From an uncultured Aquimarina sp. (GTDB lineage Bacteria; Bacteroidota; Bacteroidia; Flavobacteriales; Flavobacteriaceae), in contig CANMKX010000010.1 in assembly GCA_947498595.1 (NCBI GenBank), positions 86,576 through 150,575 on the forward strand: a DNA stretch of 64,000 nucleotides. The letters are read 5' to 3'. The translations under genes and the position numbers were made by a program. The notes under the pieces were generated by a model that was not told where the DNA came from, searched no databases, and worked only from the letters and a program-made list of their open reading frames with translations. Numbering within the stretch: the stretch's first letter is position 1; every line of letters begins with the position of its first letter. Positions 15,651 to 23,962 of this stretch are shown here, piece after piece.

Positions 15651-17163
15651 TCTCGTTTTTTGATTTGAGGTCTAAATACAAAGAGGTGAAAAATAATTCT
15701 GATATAATTTTGGTTCCTTTAGGAGTAAAATGAGTATAGTCACTACCTGCTAGTTTTTCGTCAACCCACAGTTTCATAGAACCTTTTCCTCCCATAGCAT
15801 CGTACATACTCCAATAAGCCACTTCATTTTTCAAACAAGTTTCCATAAGAGTTTCATTAAGATACGGTAACAATTTATAGGTTTCCATGGTTCCGTTAAT
15901 CGATGTTGACATATCTGTAGGTCCAATAAATAATACTTGAACTCCTTTAGTTCTTCGCTTAATCCACTTTATTTGATGAATTACATACTTGCTATAATTT
16001 TGAACTTCTGTTGAATCACTTAAATATGGAACAGTATTTCCTCCATATTGCATTATGATTATTTTGGGTTTAAGCTCTCTAGACATACGACTAAAATTAG
16101 TCGCACTAGATTTTGCAAATATCGTTCCTGAAGCTCCTCTCATTGCTACATTATCTATATGTACACCACGATTTGAGTCTAATGTTAATCCATAAAAATC
16201 TGCACTAATTTTCCCTTCAAGTTCTATTCGTAAATTAGTAGGTGTTGCAGGTACTTTTATTTTATAATTATGATATTTACCGTCTGCTATTAGGCTATCT
16301 CTTTGGACTAGTTGATCGTTATTATAAACTTTGATCGCTATAGGATCTAATGCATTTCCATAATGAAGTCCTATTTTATTGAATTTACGTAATCGTAAAT
16401 ATGATTTCTTAGTTTTCCCTACTGTAATTGTTGCTTTGTGTATAGGTAATGTATCCAAAGCTGTACTATCTGGCAACACTTCTACATAAGGTGTAAACCT
16501 TGATATGGACATATATGTTCCATATTTTTTATGCGTAAACTTATCTTGTGTAGGATCAAATAATGCATATCGTTCCCAATTATCTGATGGAGTAACCTCT
16601 GCACTAATTTGTCTGTATACTTGTTTAATTGGAATAAACCCTGGACCATTACCTCCATAAAGACCTTGAAGCCTATTTCGCAAATAAGATGTGATTCGAT
16701 CTCCTTCTAATTGCGAATCTCCATAATGAATAATTCTACAGTTTTTACTACTTATTCTCTTTTTTAGCTCTTCAACAAAATTAGGTACACTATCTGGATA
16801 ACGTATTCGTACAATTTGTGTCGTATCAATTTTAGAGAAATCTATAATTTGTTTTGCAAACTTAACCTCTGGAGTTGTTTTTATACTATCCAAAGGTACA
16901 ATCTCTTCTGGTGGTTCTTCTTCAACCGGTACCACACTCGTCGTTACTATCTTAATCTGCTCTAGTGTTGCTACAGAATCATCTTTTATTTGTAAAAACT
17001 GTTGTGCTGTTGGATATTTTATAGAAATTCCTGAATATGAAAAACCGTCTTCTGCTTTATGTTCACTTTTGACAGCTTCTTCTTGACTTAAAAAAGTCAA
17101 TCCAAATAATACTATAAGTGTTAGGATTAAAAATAATGCTATTTGGATTGGTTTTATTTTCAA
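15640..17163 (-). CDS. Membrane-anchored SGNH/GDSL-family protein
   Basis: The 507-residue protein starts with a membrane anchor (residues 8-26), then a Pro/Glu-rich linker and an SGNH domain from about residue 130. Block I is HYGDSQLEGDRI, block III IIIMQYGGNTV, and block V DYTHFTPKGT. A beta-rich insert (about 230-320) resembles the non-catalytic domain of this Bacteroidota branch. It is the first gene of the operon with the second SGNH protein and the MBOAT transporter. One may load the acetyl group and the other transfer it, but the order is inferred. Confidence 0.85.
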   Translation of the reverse strand: MKIKPIQIALFLILTLIVLFGLTFLSQEEAVKSEHKAEDGFSYSGISIKYPTAQQFLQIKDDSVATLEQIKIVTTSVVPVEEEPPEEIVPLDSIKTTPEVKFAKQIIDFSKIDTTQIVRIRYPDSVPNFVEELKKRISSKNCRIIHYGDSQLEGDRITSYLRNRLQGLYGGNGPGFIPIKQVYRQISAEVTPSDNWERYALFDPTQDKFTHKKYGTYMSISRFTPYVEVLPDSTALDTLPIHKATITVGKTKKSYLRLRKFNKIGLHYGNALDPIAIKVYNNDQLVQRDSLIADGKYHNYKIKVPATPTNLRIELEGKISADFYGLTLDSNRGVHIDNVAMRGASGTIFAKSSATNFSRMSRELKPKIIIMQYGGNTVPYLSDSTEVQNYSKYVIHQIKWIKRRTKGVQVLFIGPTDMSTSINGTMETYKLLPYLNETLMETCLKNEVAYWSMYDAMGGKGSMKLWVDEKLAGSDYTHFTPKGTKIISELFFTSLYLDLKSKNENDL

Positions 17164-17237
17164 GTTTTATTTTTTATGGATTTATTGCTAAAGTAAAAAC
17201 AATACTTTAGAATACTTTTGCACCGCAAAATATAATT

Positions 17238-17999
17238 TTATCTTACAAATACCAATTCATTCTCTTTGATACTATATTCTTCACTAAAACTATATCCATC
17301 ATAATTAAATCCTTTAAGGTCTTCTATTGTTTTAGCATCTGTGTCTATAATATAGCGTACCATCATTCCTCTGGCTCTTTTAGCAAAGAAACTAATCACT
17401 TTTAACTTATCATTTTTCCAATCTTTGAATATTGGAGTTATTACTGGTACTTTCAATATTTTGGTATCTACAGCTTTAAAATATTCTGTACTTGCTAGGT
17501 TTACAAATAATTCGTCATCTGTTAACTCTTGATTAAGATTTGCTGCTAATTTATCTTTCCAAAATCCATAAAGATTCTTATGTGTTCCTACGGGCATTCT
17601 AGTCCCCATTTCTAATCGATACGGTTGTATCAAATCCAATGGTTTTAAAATCCCATACAACCCAGAAAGTATTCTTAATGTATTTTCTAGTACGGGTAGT
17701 TTTTCTGTTGGGATAGTGTAACTGTCAAGTCCTGTATATACATCTCCATTAAAAGAATATACTGCTGGTCTTGCATTGGTAGCCGTAAAGGGTAATTTCC
17801 AATCTTGATTTCGCTGCCAGTTAAGTTGTGATAACTTATCGCTAATATGCATTAAATCTCCTATCTCTTTAGGTGTTTTCTCTTTTAGTACTGTATTTAA
17901 CTCTGTTGCTTCAGTAAGAAACGTTCCTTGCGTACTTTTAGTCGTTGGTAATGGAGATTCAAAATCTAATGATTTTGCAGGTGATATTACAATTTTCAT
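17238..17999 (-). CDS. yaaA: Peroxide stress protein YaaA (DUF328)
   Basis: The N-terminus [16 protein letters not shown] and internal [17 protein letters not shown] are diagnostic of the YaaA family. Late conserved elements are [12 protein letters not shown] and [16 protein letters not shown]. In E. coli YaaA lowers intracellular free iron during hydrogen peroxide stress, and the fold binds DNA. At 253 residues it has the normal length. A good promoter candidate lies about 100 bp upstream, and the gene appears to be transcribed alone. Confidence 0.92.
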   Translation of the reverse strand: MKIVISPAKSLDFESPLPTTKSTQGTFLTEATELNTVLKEKTPKEIGDLMHISDKLSQLNWQRNQDWKLPFTATNARPAVYSFNGDVYTGLDSYTIPTEKLPVLENTLRILSGLYGILKPLDLIQPYRLEMGTRMPVGTHKNLYGFWKDKLAANLNQELTDDELFVNLASTEYFKAVDTKILKVPVITPIFKDWKNDKLKVISFFAKRARGMMVRYIIDTDAKTIEDLKGFNYDGYSFSEEYSIKENELVFVR

Positions 18000-18095
18000 A
18001 GCATTCCTTTTATTTTCTACTGTCTAGGTATTATTTCCTTTTCTTATTTTCAATAATATGATAAAATGATGATTCATTTTTTTCCTATTATACTT

Positions 18096-18124
18096 CAAAA
18101 ATACGATTCGTTATTAATAAACAA
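18096..18124 (-). promoter_or_regulatory. yaaA promoter, TTG-N18-TATTTTTG
   Basis: Read on the minus strand, TTG (18124-18122) is followed by an 18-bp spacer and TATTTTTG (18103-18096), matching the Bacteroidota -33/-7 pattern. Transcription would start near 18090, leaving a leader of about 90 bases. Confidence 0.55.
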
Positions 18125-18193
18125 AATGGTTATTCTTTTTGTTATTGATACAAGGATTATTTTTTTCTATACCTCATCTGTATTTACTTAATC

Positions 18194-18225
18194 AAAAAAC
18201 GTCAGTACTATTGATACTGACGTTT
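18194..18225 (-). terminator. Terminator after rluD
   Basis: AAACGTCAGTA and TACTGACGTTT form an 11-bp stem with a 7-base loop; on the minus strand it runs into six T residues. It sits just past the rluD stop codon. Confidence 0.8.
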
Positions 18226-18234
18226 CTGTTCTCT

Positions 18235-19275
18235 TTATTTATTCTCTATTTGGTTTTTAGCATAATTACGCCATCGTTCAATACAAAGTACCATATCTTC
18301 TGGAATTTCTGTTTCAAAATTCATTTCCTCTCCGGTTACTGGATGTATAAACCCTAATGTTTTTGCATGAAGCGCTTGTCTTGGTAATACTTTAAAACAG
18401 TTTTCTACAAATTGTTTATATTTTGTAAATGTTGTTCCTTTTAATATTCGCTCACCACCATAACGCTCATCATTAAATAAAGTATGTCCTATATGCTTCA
18501 TATGCACACGTATTTGATGTGTTCGACCAGTTTCTAATTTACAAGAAACAAGTGTTACATATCCTAATCTCTCCAATACTTTAAAATGAGTTACGGCTGG
18601 TTTTCCTTTATCTTCTTCTTCTCCAAAAAAGACTGTATTTTGTAATCTATTTTTTGGATGACGTCCAATATTACCTTCTATCGTTCCTTCTTCATCTTCT
18701 ATATTTCCCCATACAATAGCTACATATTCTCTTTTACTTGTTTTATCAAAAAACTGTTTTGCAAGATGTGTCATTGCTTCTTCAGTTTTAGCAATAACTA
18801 AGAGTCCACTAGTATCCTTATCTATCCTATGTACCAACCCTGGGCGATCACTACTATTATTTGGTAAATTATCAAAATGGTGTATCAACGCGTTAATTAA
18901 CGTTCCCGAATAATTCCCATGTCCTGGATGAACAACCATTCCTGCTGGCTTATTAACGACTAATAACGCTTCATCCTCGTATACAATATCTAGAGGAATA
19001 TTTTCTGGCGTTAATAAGTTTTCATATGGTGGATGTTCAAATAATACGCGAACTACATCATTTGGTTTTACCTTATGATTTGATTTTACAGCGATATCAT
19101 TTACAAAAACGCTTCCATCTTTTGCTGCTTGCTGAATTTTATTACGAGTTGCATTTTCGACAAAATTCATTAAAAATTTATCTACACGTAACGGTTCTTG
19201 TCCACTACTGGCAACAAATCTATAATGCTCGTATAATTCGTCTTCGCTATTTTCTATTGGTCCTACTGTGCTCAT
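18235..19275 (-). CDS. rluD: 23S rRNA pseudouridine synthase, RluD type
   Basis: An N-terminal S4 RNA-binding domain (about residues 27-80, RVDKFLMNF and NKIQQAAKDGSVFVND) precedes the RsuA/RluD catalytic domain. The catalytic Asp is D152 in LVHRIDKDTSGLLV, and GRTHQIRVHMKHIGHTLFND is the second signature. The enzyme converts uridines of 23S rRNA helix 69 to pseudouridine. It has the usual length (346 aa) and follows the PASTA gene with one base between stop and start, forming a two-gene operon conserved in flavobacteria. Confidence 0.92.
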   Translation of the reverse strand: MSTVGPIENSEDELYEHYRFVASSGQEPLRVDKFLMNFVENATRNKIQQAAKDGSVFVNDIAVKSNHKVKPNDVVRVLFEHPPYENLLTPENIPLDIVYEDEALLVVNKPAGMVVHPGHGNYSGTLINALIHHFDNLPNNSSDRPGLVHRIDKDTSGLLVIAKTEEAMTHLAKQFFDKTSKREYVAIVWGNIEDEEGTIEGNIGRHPKNRLQNTVFFGEEEDKGKPAVTHFKVLERLGYVTLVSCKLETGRTHQIRVHMKHIGHTLFNDERYGGERILKGTTFTKYKQFVENCFKVLPRQALHAKTLGFIHPVTGEEMNFETEIPEDMVLCIERWRNYAKNQIENK

Positions 19276-19276
19276 C

Positions 19277-19873
19277 TTATTGTTCTACGCTTTCTTCGTC
19301 TCCTGATAATTGTAATCCTCCTAATTTACCGTCTCCTAAGACTAAGTCTACAACAGAGGTTTTCATCAATTTATCTCCTACTTTTAATTTTTTTCCTTTA
19401 TGTGATAATTCTAAAACTACATCTTCTGCTATATTAGGTTTATATGATATATCTCCTATCTTAAATCCTAAAGCAGTAAGTGTAGGCTCTACTTGCCTAC
19501 GTGTTCTTTGAATTAAATTATTAGGTATTTCTATTTTTCTATATCCTGATGGATTTAACACTAAATAAATTTTACGATTTTCCTTTACCATATTTCCTGC
19601 AACAGGGCTTTGCTCTATTACAGAATATCTTGGATAATTAGGATTAAAGTTTGCAGAATCCTGAACTTCAAATCGTAATTTTTTCTTTGTCAATTCGCTT
19701 TTCACTTCATTTAATGATAATTTACTTAAACTTGGTACAACAATACGTTGATCATGATTTGTACTACTATCCAGCCATTCTAATCCGCCTACACAAAGCG
19801 CTGCAACCAATAGTATTGCTATAATTAATTGAAATAAAAAAGTTTTGCTAAAGATGAATTTTAATAATCCCAT
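19277..19873 (-). CDS. PASTA domain membrane protein
   Basis: One N-terminal transmembrane helix (about 10-32) is followed by PASTA domains in the periplasm: about residues 45-110 (VPSLSKLSLNEVKSEL... VIEQSPVAGNMVKEN..) and about 113-185 (IPNNLIQRTRRQVEPTL...). PASTA modules bind uncrosslinked peptidoglycan or beta-lactams. No kinase or transpeptidase domain is attached, so it probably acts as a small wall-sensing or structural protein. It is transcribed with rluD and divergently from ddl, a cell-wall gene, which fits a wall role. Confidence 0.88.
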   Translation of the reverse strand: MGLLKFIFSKTFLFQLIIAILLVAALCVGGLEWLDSSTNHDQRIVVPSLSKLSLNEVKSELTKKKLRFEVQDSANFNPNYPRYSVIEQSPVAGNMVKENRKIYLVLNPSGYRKIEIPNNLIQRTRRQVEPTLTALGFKIGDISYKPNIAEDVVLELSHKGKKLKVGDKLMKTSVVDLVLGDGKLGGLQLSGDEESVEQ

Positions 19874-19884
19874 AGGTTAATTGT

Positions 19885-19913
19885 TTGCGCAAAGATATAA
19901 AATGATATTTTTG
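19885..19913 (+). promoter_or_regulatory. ddl promoter, TTG-N18-TATTTTTG
   Basis: TTG at 19885-19887 and TATTTTTG at 19906-19913 are 18 bp apart. A minus-strand -7 box, TATCTTTG (19897-19890), for the PASTA gene lies within the same spacer, so the two divergent promoters interlock. Confidence 0.55.
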
Positions 19914-19980
19914 TTCCTATTATAATCATTGTATTAGTATTTACATTTTTAATTATTAGATTTTCTTGAAACCTTCTCAT

Positions 19981-20955
19981 ATGAATACAAAGAACATTGC
20001 CATCTTAATTGGTGGATATTCTAGCGAATTCGATATTTCTGTAAATAGTGGAAATGTTGTTTATAAATATATAGACCGTAAGCTTTATACTCCATATCGT
20101 GTTTATATTACTGAAGAGGAATGGTATTTTTTAAATGAAAATGAAGAAAAATTCATCATTGATAAAAAAGATTTCTCTTTGTTCATAGATAATGAAAAAG
20201 TCTTTTTTGATGCTGCTTTTAATACGGTTCACGGAACTCCTGGAGAAGACGGTTTATTGCAAGCTTATTTTGAATTATTAAAAATTCCTCAAACATCGTG
20301 TGATTTTTATCAAGCAGCGCTTACTTTTAACAAGCGTGATTGTATCAGTGCATTAAAACCTTATGGAATACCTTGTGCTACTAACTATTTTTTAAATAAA
20401 GGAGATCAAATCAATGTTGAAGAAATTATAGACACTGTAGGATTGCCTTGTTTTGTTAAAGCAAATAAGTCCGGAAGTAGTTATGGTGTATCTAAAGTTA
20501 AATTAGCTACCGAAATGCTTTCAGCTATTGAAGTTGCTTATAAAGAAGATGACGAAATCATTATTGAATCTTTTCTTGACGGAACAGAAGTTTCTGTAGG
20601 AGTAATTCAATTTGAAGGAAAAGATACTGTTTTACCTATTACAGAAATTGTTACTGAGAATGATTTTTTTGATTATGAGGCCAAATATTTAGGCCAATCT
20701 GAGGAAATTACTCCTGCAAGATTAAATGCTACTGATACTAAAAAAGTGCAAGATCTAGCTTTAAAAGTCTACCAAGTACTTAAAATGAAAGGATTTTCTC
20801 GTAGTGAATATATTTTCCACAATGGAGAACCTCATTTTGTTGAAATGAATACCAATCCTGGACTTAGTGAAGCTAGTATTTTACCTCAACAAGCTAATAA
20901 TGCGGGCATTTCGTTAACCTCATTATTTACAAATGCTATTAAAGCTTGCTTTTAA
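19981..20955 (+). CDS. ddl: D-alanine--D-alanine ligase
   Basis: This ATP-grasp ligase joins two D-alanines for peptidoglycan synthesis. The start NIAILIGGYSSEFDIS and NTVHGTPGEDG form the N-terminal domain; KANKSGSSYGVSKV is the glycine-rich ATP loop, IESFLDGTEVSVGV carries a nucleotide contact, and FVEMNTNPGLSEASILPQ holds the metal-binding Glu/Asn. I chose ATG 19981 (324 residues), because the in-frame TTG at 19966 lacks support. Neighbouring PASTA and coaD genes match the usual flavobacterial order. Confidence 0.93.
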   Translation: MNTKNIAILIGGYSSEFDISVNSGNVVYKYIDRKLYTPYRVYITEEEWYFLNENEEKFIIDKKDFSLFIDNEKVFFDAAFNTVHGTPGEDGLLQAYFELLKIPQTSCDFYQAALTFNKRDCISALKPYGIPCATNYFLNKGDQINVEEIIDTVGLPCFVKANKSGSSYGVSKVKLATEMLSAIEVAYKEDDEIIIESFLDGTEVSVGVIQFEGKDTVLPITEIVTENDFFDYEAKYLGQSEEITPARLNATDTKKVQDLALKVYQVLKMKGFSRSEYIFHNGEPHFVEMNTNPGLSEASILPQQANNAGISLTSLFTNAIKACF

Positions 20956-21048
20956 CTAACCTACATTTCACGTTATTAAAAAGTGATTCGTTTTTATAAA
21001 ACTACTTGTTTTAGTGTATTATTATGAATTAAGCAATACTTAAATTTT

Positions 21049-21056
21049 TATATTTG
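21049..21056 (+). promoter_or_regulatory. TATATTTG, -7 box for coaD
   Basis: Exact TAnnTTTG match 23 bp before the coaD start, without a -33 TTG at normal distance. coaD may also be read through from ddl. Confidence 0.35.
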
Positions 21057-21079
21057 TTTGATGCTTAAAACTATTTATA

Positions 21080-21535
21080 ATGCGAAGAGCTATTTTTCCA
21101 GGATCTTTTGATCCTTTTACATTAGGTCATTACGATGTGATCAGTCGTGGAATACCATTATTTGACGAAGTTGTTGTTGCTATTGGAGTCAACGGATCCA
21201 AAAAATATATGTTTACCCTTGAGGAACGTAAACGTTTTATAGAAGAAGCTTTTGCTGATGAACCAAAAATAAAAGTTGTCACTTATAGCGGTCTTACTGT
21301 TGATTTTTGCAAAGAAATCAATGCAAATTTCATTCTCCGTGGTTTAAGAAATCCCGCTGATTTTGAATTTGAAAAAGCTATTGCTCATACTAATAGAAAA
21401 CTCTCTAGTATAGAAACTGTTTTTTTATTAACAGCATCAAGTACTTCTTTTATTAGCAGTAGTATTGTAAGAGATGTTATTAGAAACAATGGAGATTATA
21501 CGATTTTAGTACCAGATACTGTACGTGTAAAATAA
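21080..21535 (+). CDS. coaD: Phosphopantetheine adenylyltransferase
   Basis: It catalyses the penultimate step of coenzyme A synthesis (4'-phosphopantetheine plus ATP to dephospho-CoA). The nucleotidyltransferase motif GSFDPFTLGH (T14-L15-G16-H17) and the C-terminal SFISSSIVRDV are both present, as is NFILRGLRNPADFEFE. The length of 151 residues is normal. It follows ddl on the same strand and ends before a bidirectional terminator. Confidence 0.95.
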   Translation: MRRAIFPGSFDPFTLGHYDVISRGIPLFDEVVVAIGVNGSKKYMFTLEERKRFIEEAFADEPKIKVVTYSGLTVDFCKEINANFILRGLRNPADFEFEKAIAHTNRKLSSIETVFLLTASSTSFISSSIVRDVIRNNGDYTILVPDTVRVK

Positions 21536-21553
21536 CCTTTATATAAATCAAAT

Positions 21554-21583
21554 AAGAGCACCATAAAATATGGTGCTCTTTTT
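21554..21583. terminator. Bidirectional terminator after coaD
   Basis: A perfect 12-bp stem (AAGAGCACCATA / TATGGTGCTCTT) with a 3-base loop, A-rich on the left and T-rich on the right. It lies between the convergent coaD and the lipoprotein gene. Confidence 0.85.
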
Positions 21584-21611
21584 GCCTAAAAATATATATT
21601 ATTGTTATTTA

Positions 21612-22910
21612 TTAATCGTTTTGTCCTTGAAAAGGATGTAATATTACTGGGCAATTAATCACTGCATTTGTCGCTCTCAATCCAAAAACAAAGCTATTTG
21701 CATTTCCTTGATTGATAGCATTACTTGTTACTAATCCAGCTTCAACTAATTCCCTTAAATCATTAAAACTAGTAATAGGTCTTCTTACATCTCCATTAGG
21801 TCCATTGATAGCTAGATCAGTCCACATACTAATATGCGCATCCCACATTGGTGAGTAATTACTATTAGGATTACTATTATCAGGATCGAAAGGAAATACA
21901 TTTACAGGATCTAAATCATCATCCAAGATTGTTGAATTTAATCCTTGACGCTGAGAGATATCATTTCCTCCAGCGAGAGTTAATCCATTACCATTTGGTG
22001 AAAAACCTAATAAAACAGTTTCTCCATCAATTCCACTTTGTCCAAATACTGGTAGATTTGCCATTCTAGGCGCATACGTCCCTAGTTCTATCGTTGCTGC
22101 TCCAACATCTGATGCATCAGTTACTAAGTGATAATAATAATCATCTCCACCTTCCCAGCCATCTAGCAACTGAAAATTCACTTTTCTATTTTCAATATCA
22201 ATCCAATTGATACGATCATGAACTCCTGTACTATTAGCTATAATCTGACAGTTAATTACATTACCACTTGGCAATACTACTAATGAAGAATATTCTGAAT
22301 CTCCTACAGCTCCTGGTTGAGCTACCGATGGAGGAAAAGCTTCATCTGGATTACCAGATCCTCCAGCTACTAAAATTCGTTCTGGACTAAAATCTACATC
22401 TCCTCTAAAAATAATTCTTCCTTCTTTATTAACCTGCACTCTTTGCGCAGCAGCAGCAGCTGTTGGTAATGCTCCAAATTTTAATTTAGGAGCTAAAATT
22501 GCTCCATAAATCTTTGCTAATGTAGGCGTTGTTGTTTCTGTAATAATAAAGTATGTTGGGTTTCCTGAAGGTCCCACTCCTTCGTATATTGGCATAGTTA
22601 CGTTAGCCTTGGTATTATCTTTAAGTGTAGGCTCATCCACATCAATTGCACTTGGTAAGAATACACTTAGTTCATCTCTAAATGATCTATCAGATCCATT
22701 AAAATCTGCTAAAGACCTTTTAGCTTCTTTAGCCCCTAATTTTACAATTGCCAAAGCTTCCTTTTTAGCTTTAATAAATTGCAAATTTTTAGATTGCGTA
22801 AATTCAACTGCTGTTTCATCTGCCGTAGTATTAGTATCGTCCGAATTACAACTAACCACTAGTAAACTAAGCGCAAATGCTCCTAGTGTGAATGCATTTA
22901 ATTTTTTCAT
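21612..22910 (-). CDS. Large lipoprotein of unknown function
   Basis: The 432-residue protein has a lipoprotein signal (lipobox VVSC, Cys 21) followed by a Ser/Asp/Thr linker, so it is probably anchored in the outer membrane. An alanine-rich LPTAAAAAQRV stretch lies mid-way. A C-terminal segment (YSPMWDAHISMW, then FNDLRELVEAGLV) resembles DUF7482-like proteins, but the match is from memory and weak. It stands alone, facing away from a 561-bp gene-free stretch. The function is not known. Confidence 0.8.
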   Translation of the reverse strand: MKKLNAFTLGAFALSLLVVSCNSDDTNTTADETAVEFTQSKNLQFIKAKKEALAIVKLGAKEAKRSLADFNGSDRSFRDELSVFLPSAIDVDEPTLKDNTKANVTMPIYEGVGPSGNPTYFIITETTTPTLAKIYGAILAPKLKFGALPTAAAAAQRVQVNKEGRIIFRGDVDFSPERILVAGGSGNPDEAFPPSVAQPGAVGDSEYSSLVVLPSGNVINCQIIANSTGVHDRINWIDIENRKVNFQLLDGWEGGDDYYYHLVTDASDVGAATIELGTYAPRMANLPVFGQSGIDGETVLLGFSPNGNGLTLAGGNDISQRQGLNSTILDDDLDPVNVFPFDPDNSNPNSNYSPMWDAHISMWTDLAINGPNGDVRRPITSFNDLRELVEAGLVTSNAINQGNANSFVFGLRATNAVINCPVILHPFQGQND

Positions 22911-23471
22911 AAAATGATTTTTTTAAAATATTTGTGTGTGTGTAATATCAATTCTACGGCCGTGTAAATCGATTGTATTAAACATTATTTTCTTAATTAA
23001 AAACAACATTCAACACATATTGAGACGGAACAATCTCTATTAATTAACTAGGCTAATTGTTAAAACATAGTTAACTCAATCACAACAACTTAAACACCTT
23101 ATTCAGCTTACTTAAAAACCATACATTCGTTATCAAAAATCAAAAAAAGCACTAACAAACAACCAATTAGCAATCTAAAATTGTCTTTAAACTCGCTTTC
23201 ACTCTTCACCATTTAAACAAGTTAAAAACAATTAAAATCATATATTCACGTAGTTCCTATCATATTTTTTGAAGCTGTAAAATACTAACATATAAAGGCC
23301 TTTCATCAAGAACATCTATCAAACCGTAATTCTTATAACTTTTAATTATAATCTGTTTTTAAAATGTTAAAATCACTTTTAAAGCAGGTATATTTTTTTA
23401 TAAAAAACACTCTTTTAACATATATTTCATTTATAAGTTAATTGATATAATAGTATATTACTAGAAAAAAC
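22911..23471. other. 561-bp gene-free stretch between divergent genes
   Basis: It separates the lipoprotein gene and the HAD gene, so promoters for both must lie here. I see a short GT run just upstream of the lipoprotein start and long A/T tracts, but no TAnnTTTG box at a normal position, strong hairpin or coding frame. It is the largest gap in the window. Confidence 0.5.
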
Positions 23472-23927
23472 ATGCATATTAGTTTTGATCTTGACGGAAC
23501 TTTAATACCATTTAATAACGAATTCACTGTTGAAAAAAGAAGTTATCTAGCAAAACTATTTGGTATTGAACCTATCCGTAAAGGTACTGCTCGCCTAGTA
23601 CGTACATTACAAAAATCAGGATACACAATTCACATATATACAACTTCTTATAGATCTCCCTTAAAAATAAGGTGTATGCTATGGTACTATAACATACACG
23701 TTAATACCATTATCAATCAAACAAAGAATAATTCTGTTTTAATGCGAAAAGGAATTACTGCTTCTAAACATCCTCCTACTTATGGTTTTAATATTCATAT
23801 TGATGATGCTATGGGTGTATTACAAGAAGGAGTTCGCTTTAATTTTAAAGTAATACATATAGCTTCTGAGATAACTAATTGGAAAGAATATATTATTTCA
23901 TCTATAAAAAAAGAGGAATTGCTCTAA
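23472..23927 (+). CDS. Small HAD-family phosphatase-like protein
   Basis: A compact HAD-superfamily protein of 151 residues. Motif I is ISFDLDGTLIP with the nucleophilic and acid/base Asp pair; motif II is the Thr in IHIYTTSYRS; motif III Lys could be in the RMLWYY-to-KNNSVLMRKG region; motif IV is HIDDAMGV with its Asp pair. There is no cap domain, so it belongs to the capless class that often acts on proteins, nucleotides or polynucleotide ends. The substrate is unknown. It is a single-gene unit convergent with the SulP gene. Confidence 0.8.
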   Translation: MHISFDLDGTLIPFNNEFTVEKRSYLAKLFGIEPIRKGTARLVRTLQKSGYTIHIYTTSYRSPLKIRCMLWYYNIHVNTIINQTKNNSVLMRKGITASKHPPTYGFNIHIDDAMGVLQEGVRFNFKVIHIASEITNWKEYIISSIKKEELL

Positions 23928-23945
23928 AACAATTCCTCTTTAATT
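23911..23945. terminator. Bidirectional terminator overlapping the HAD stop
   Basis: AAGAGGAATTG and CAATTCCTCTT form an 11-bp stem with an 8-base loop. The left arm lies inside the last HAD codons; the right arm runs into a T-rich stretch. It also fits the minus-strand SulP gene. Confidence 0.75.
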
Positions 23946-23962
23946 TTTTATGTATGGTTTTA

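Noticed and set aside
17213..17220. Plus-strand TACTTTTG promoter box
   Set aside because: It would point into the antisense strand of yaaA, with no plus-strand gene downstream and no -33 element; likely chance in AT-rich DNA.
22937..22952. GT dinucleotide run upstream of the lipoprotein gene
   Set aside because: Only about five units long, too short to argue for slippage-based phase variation.
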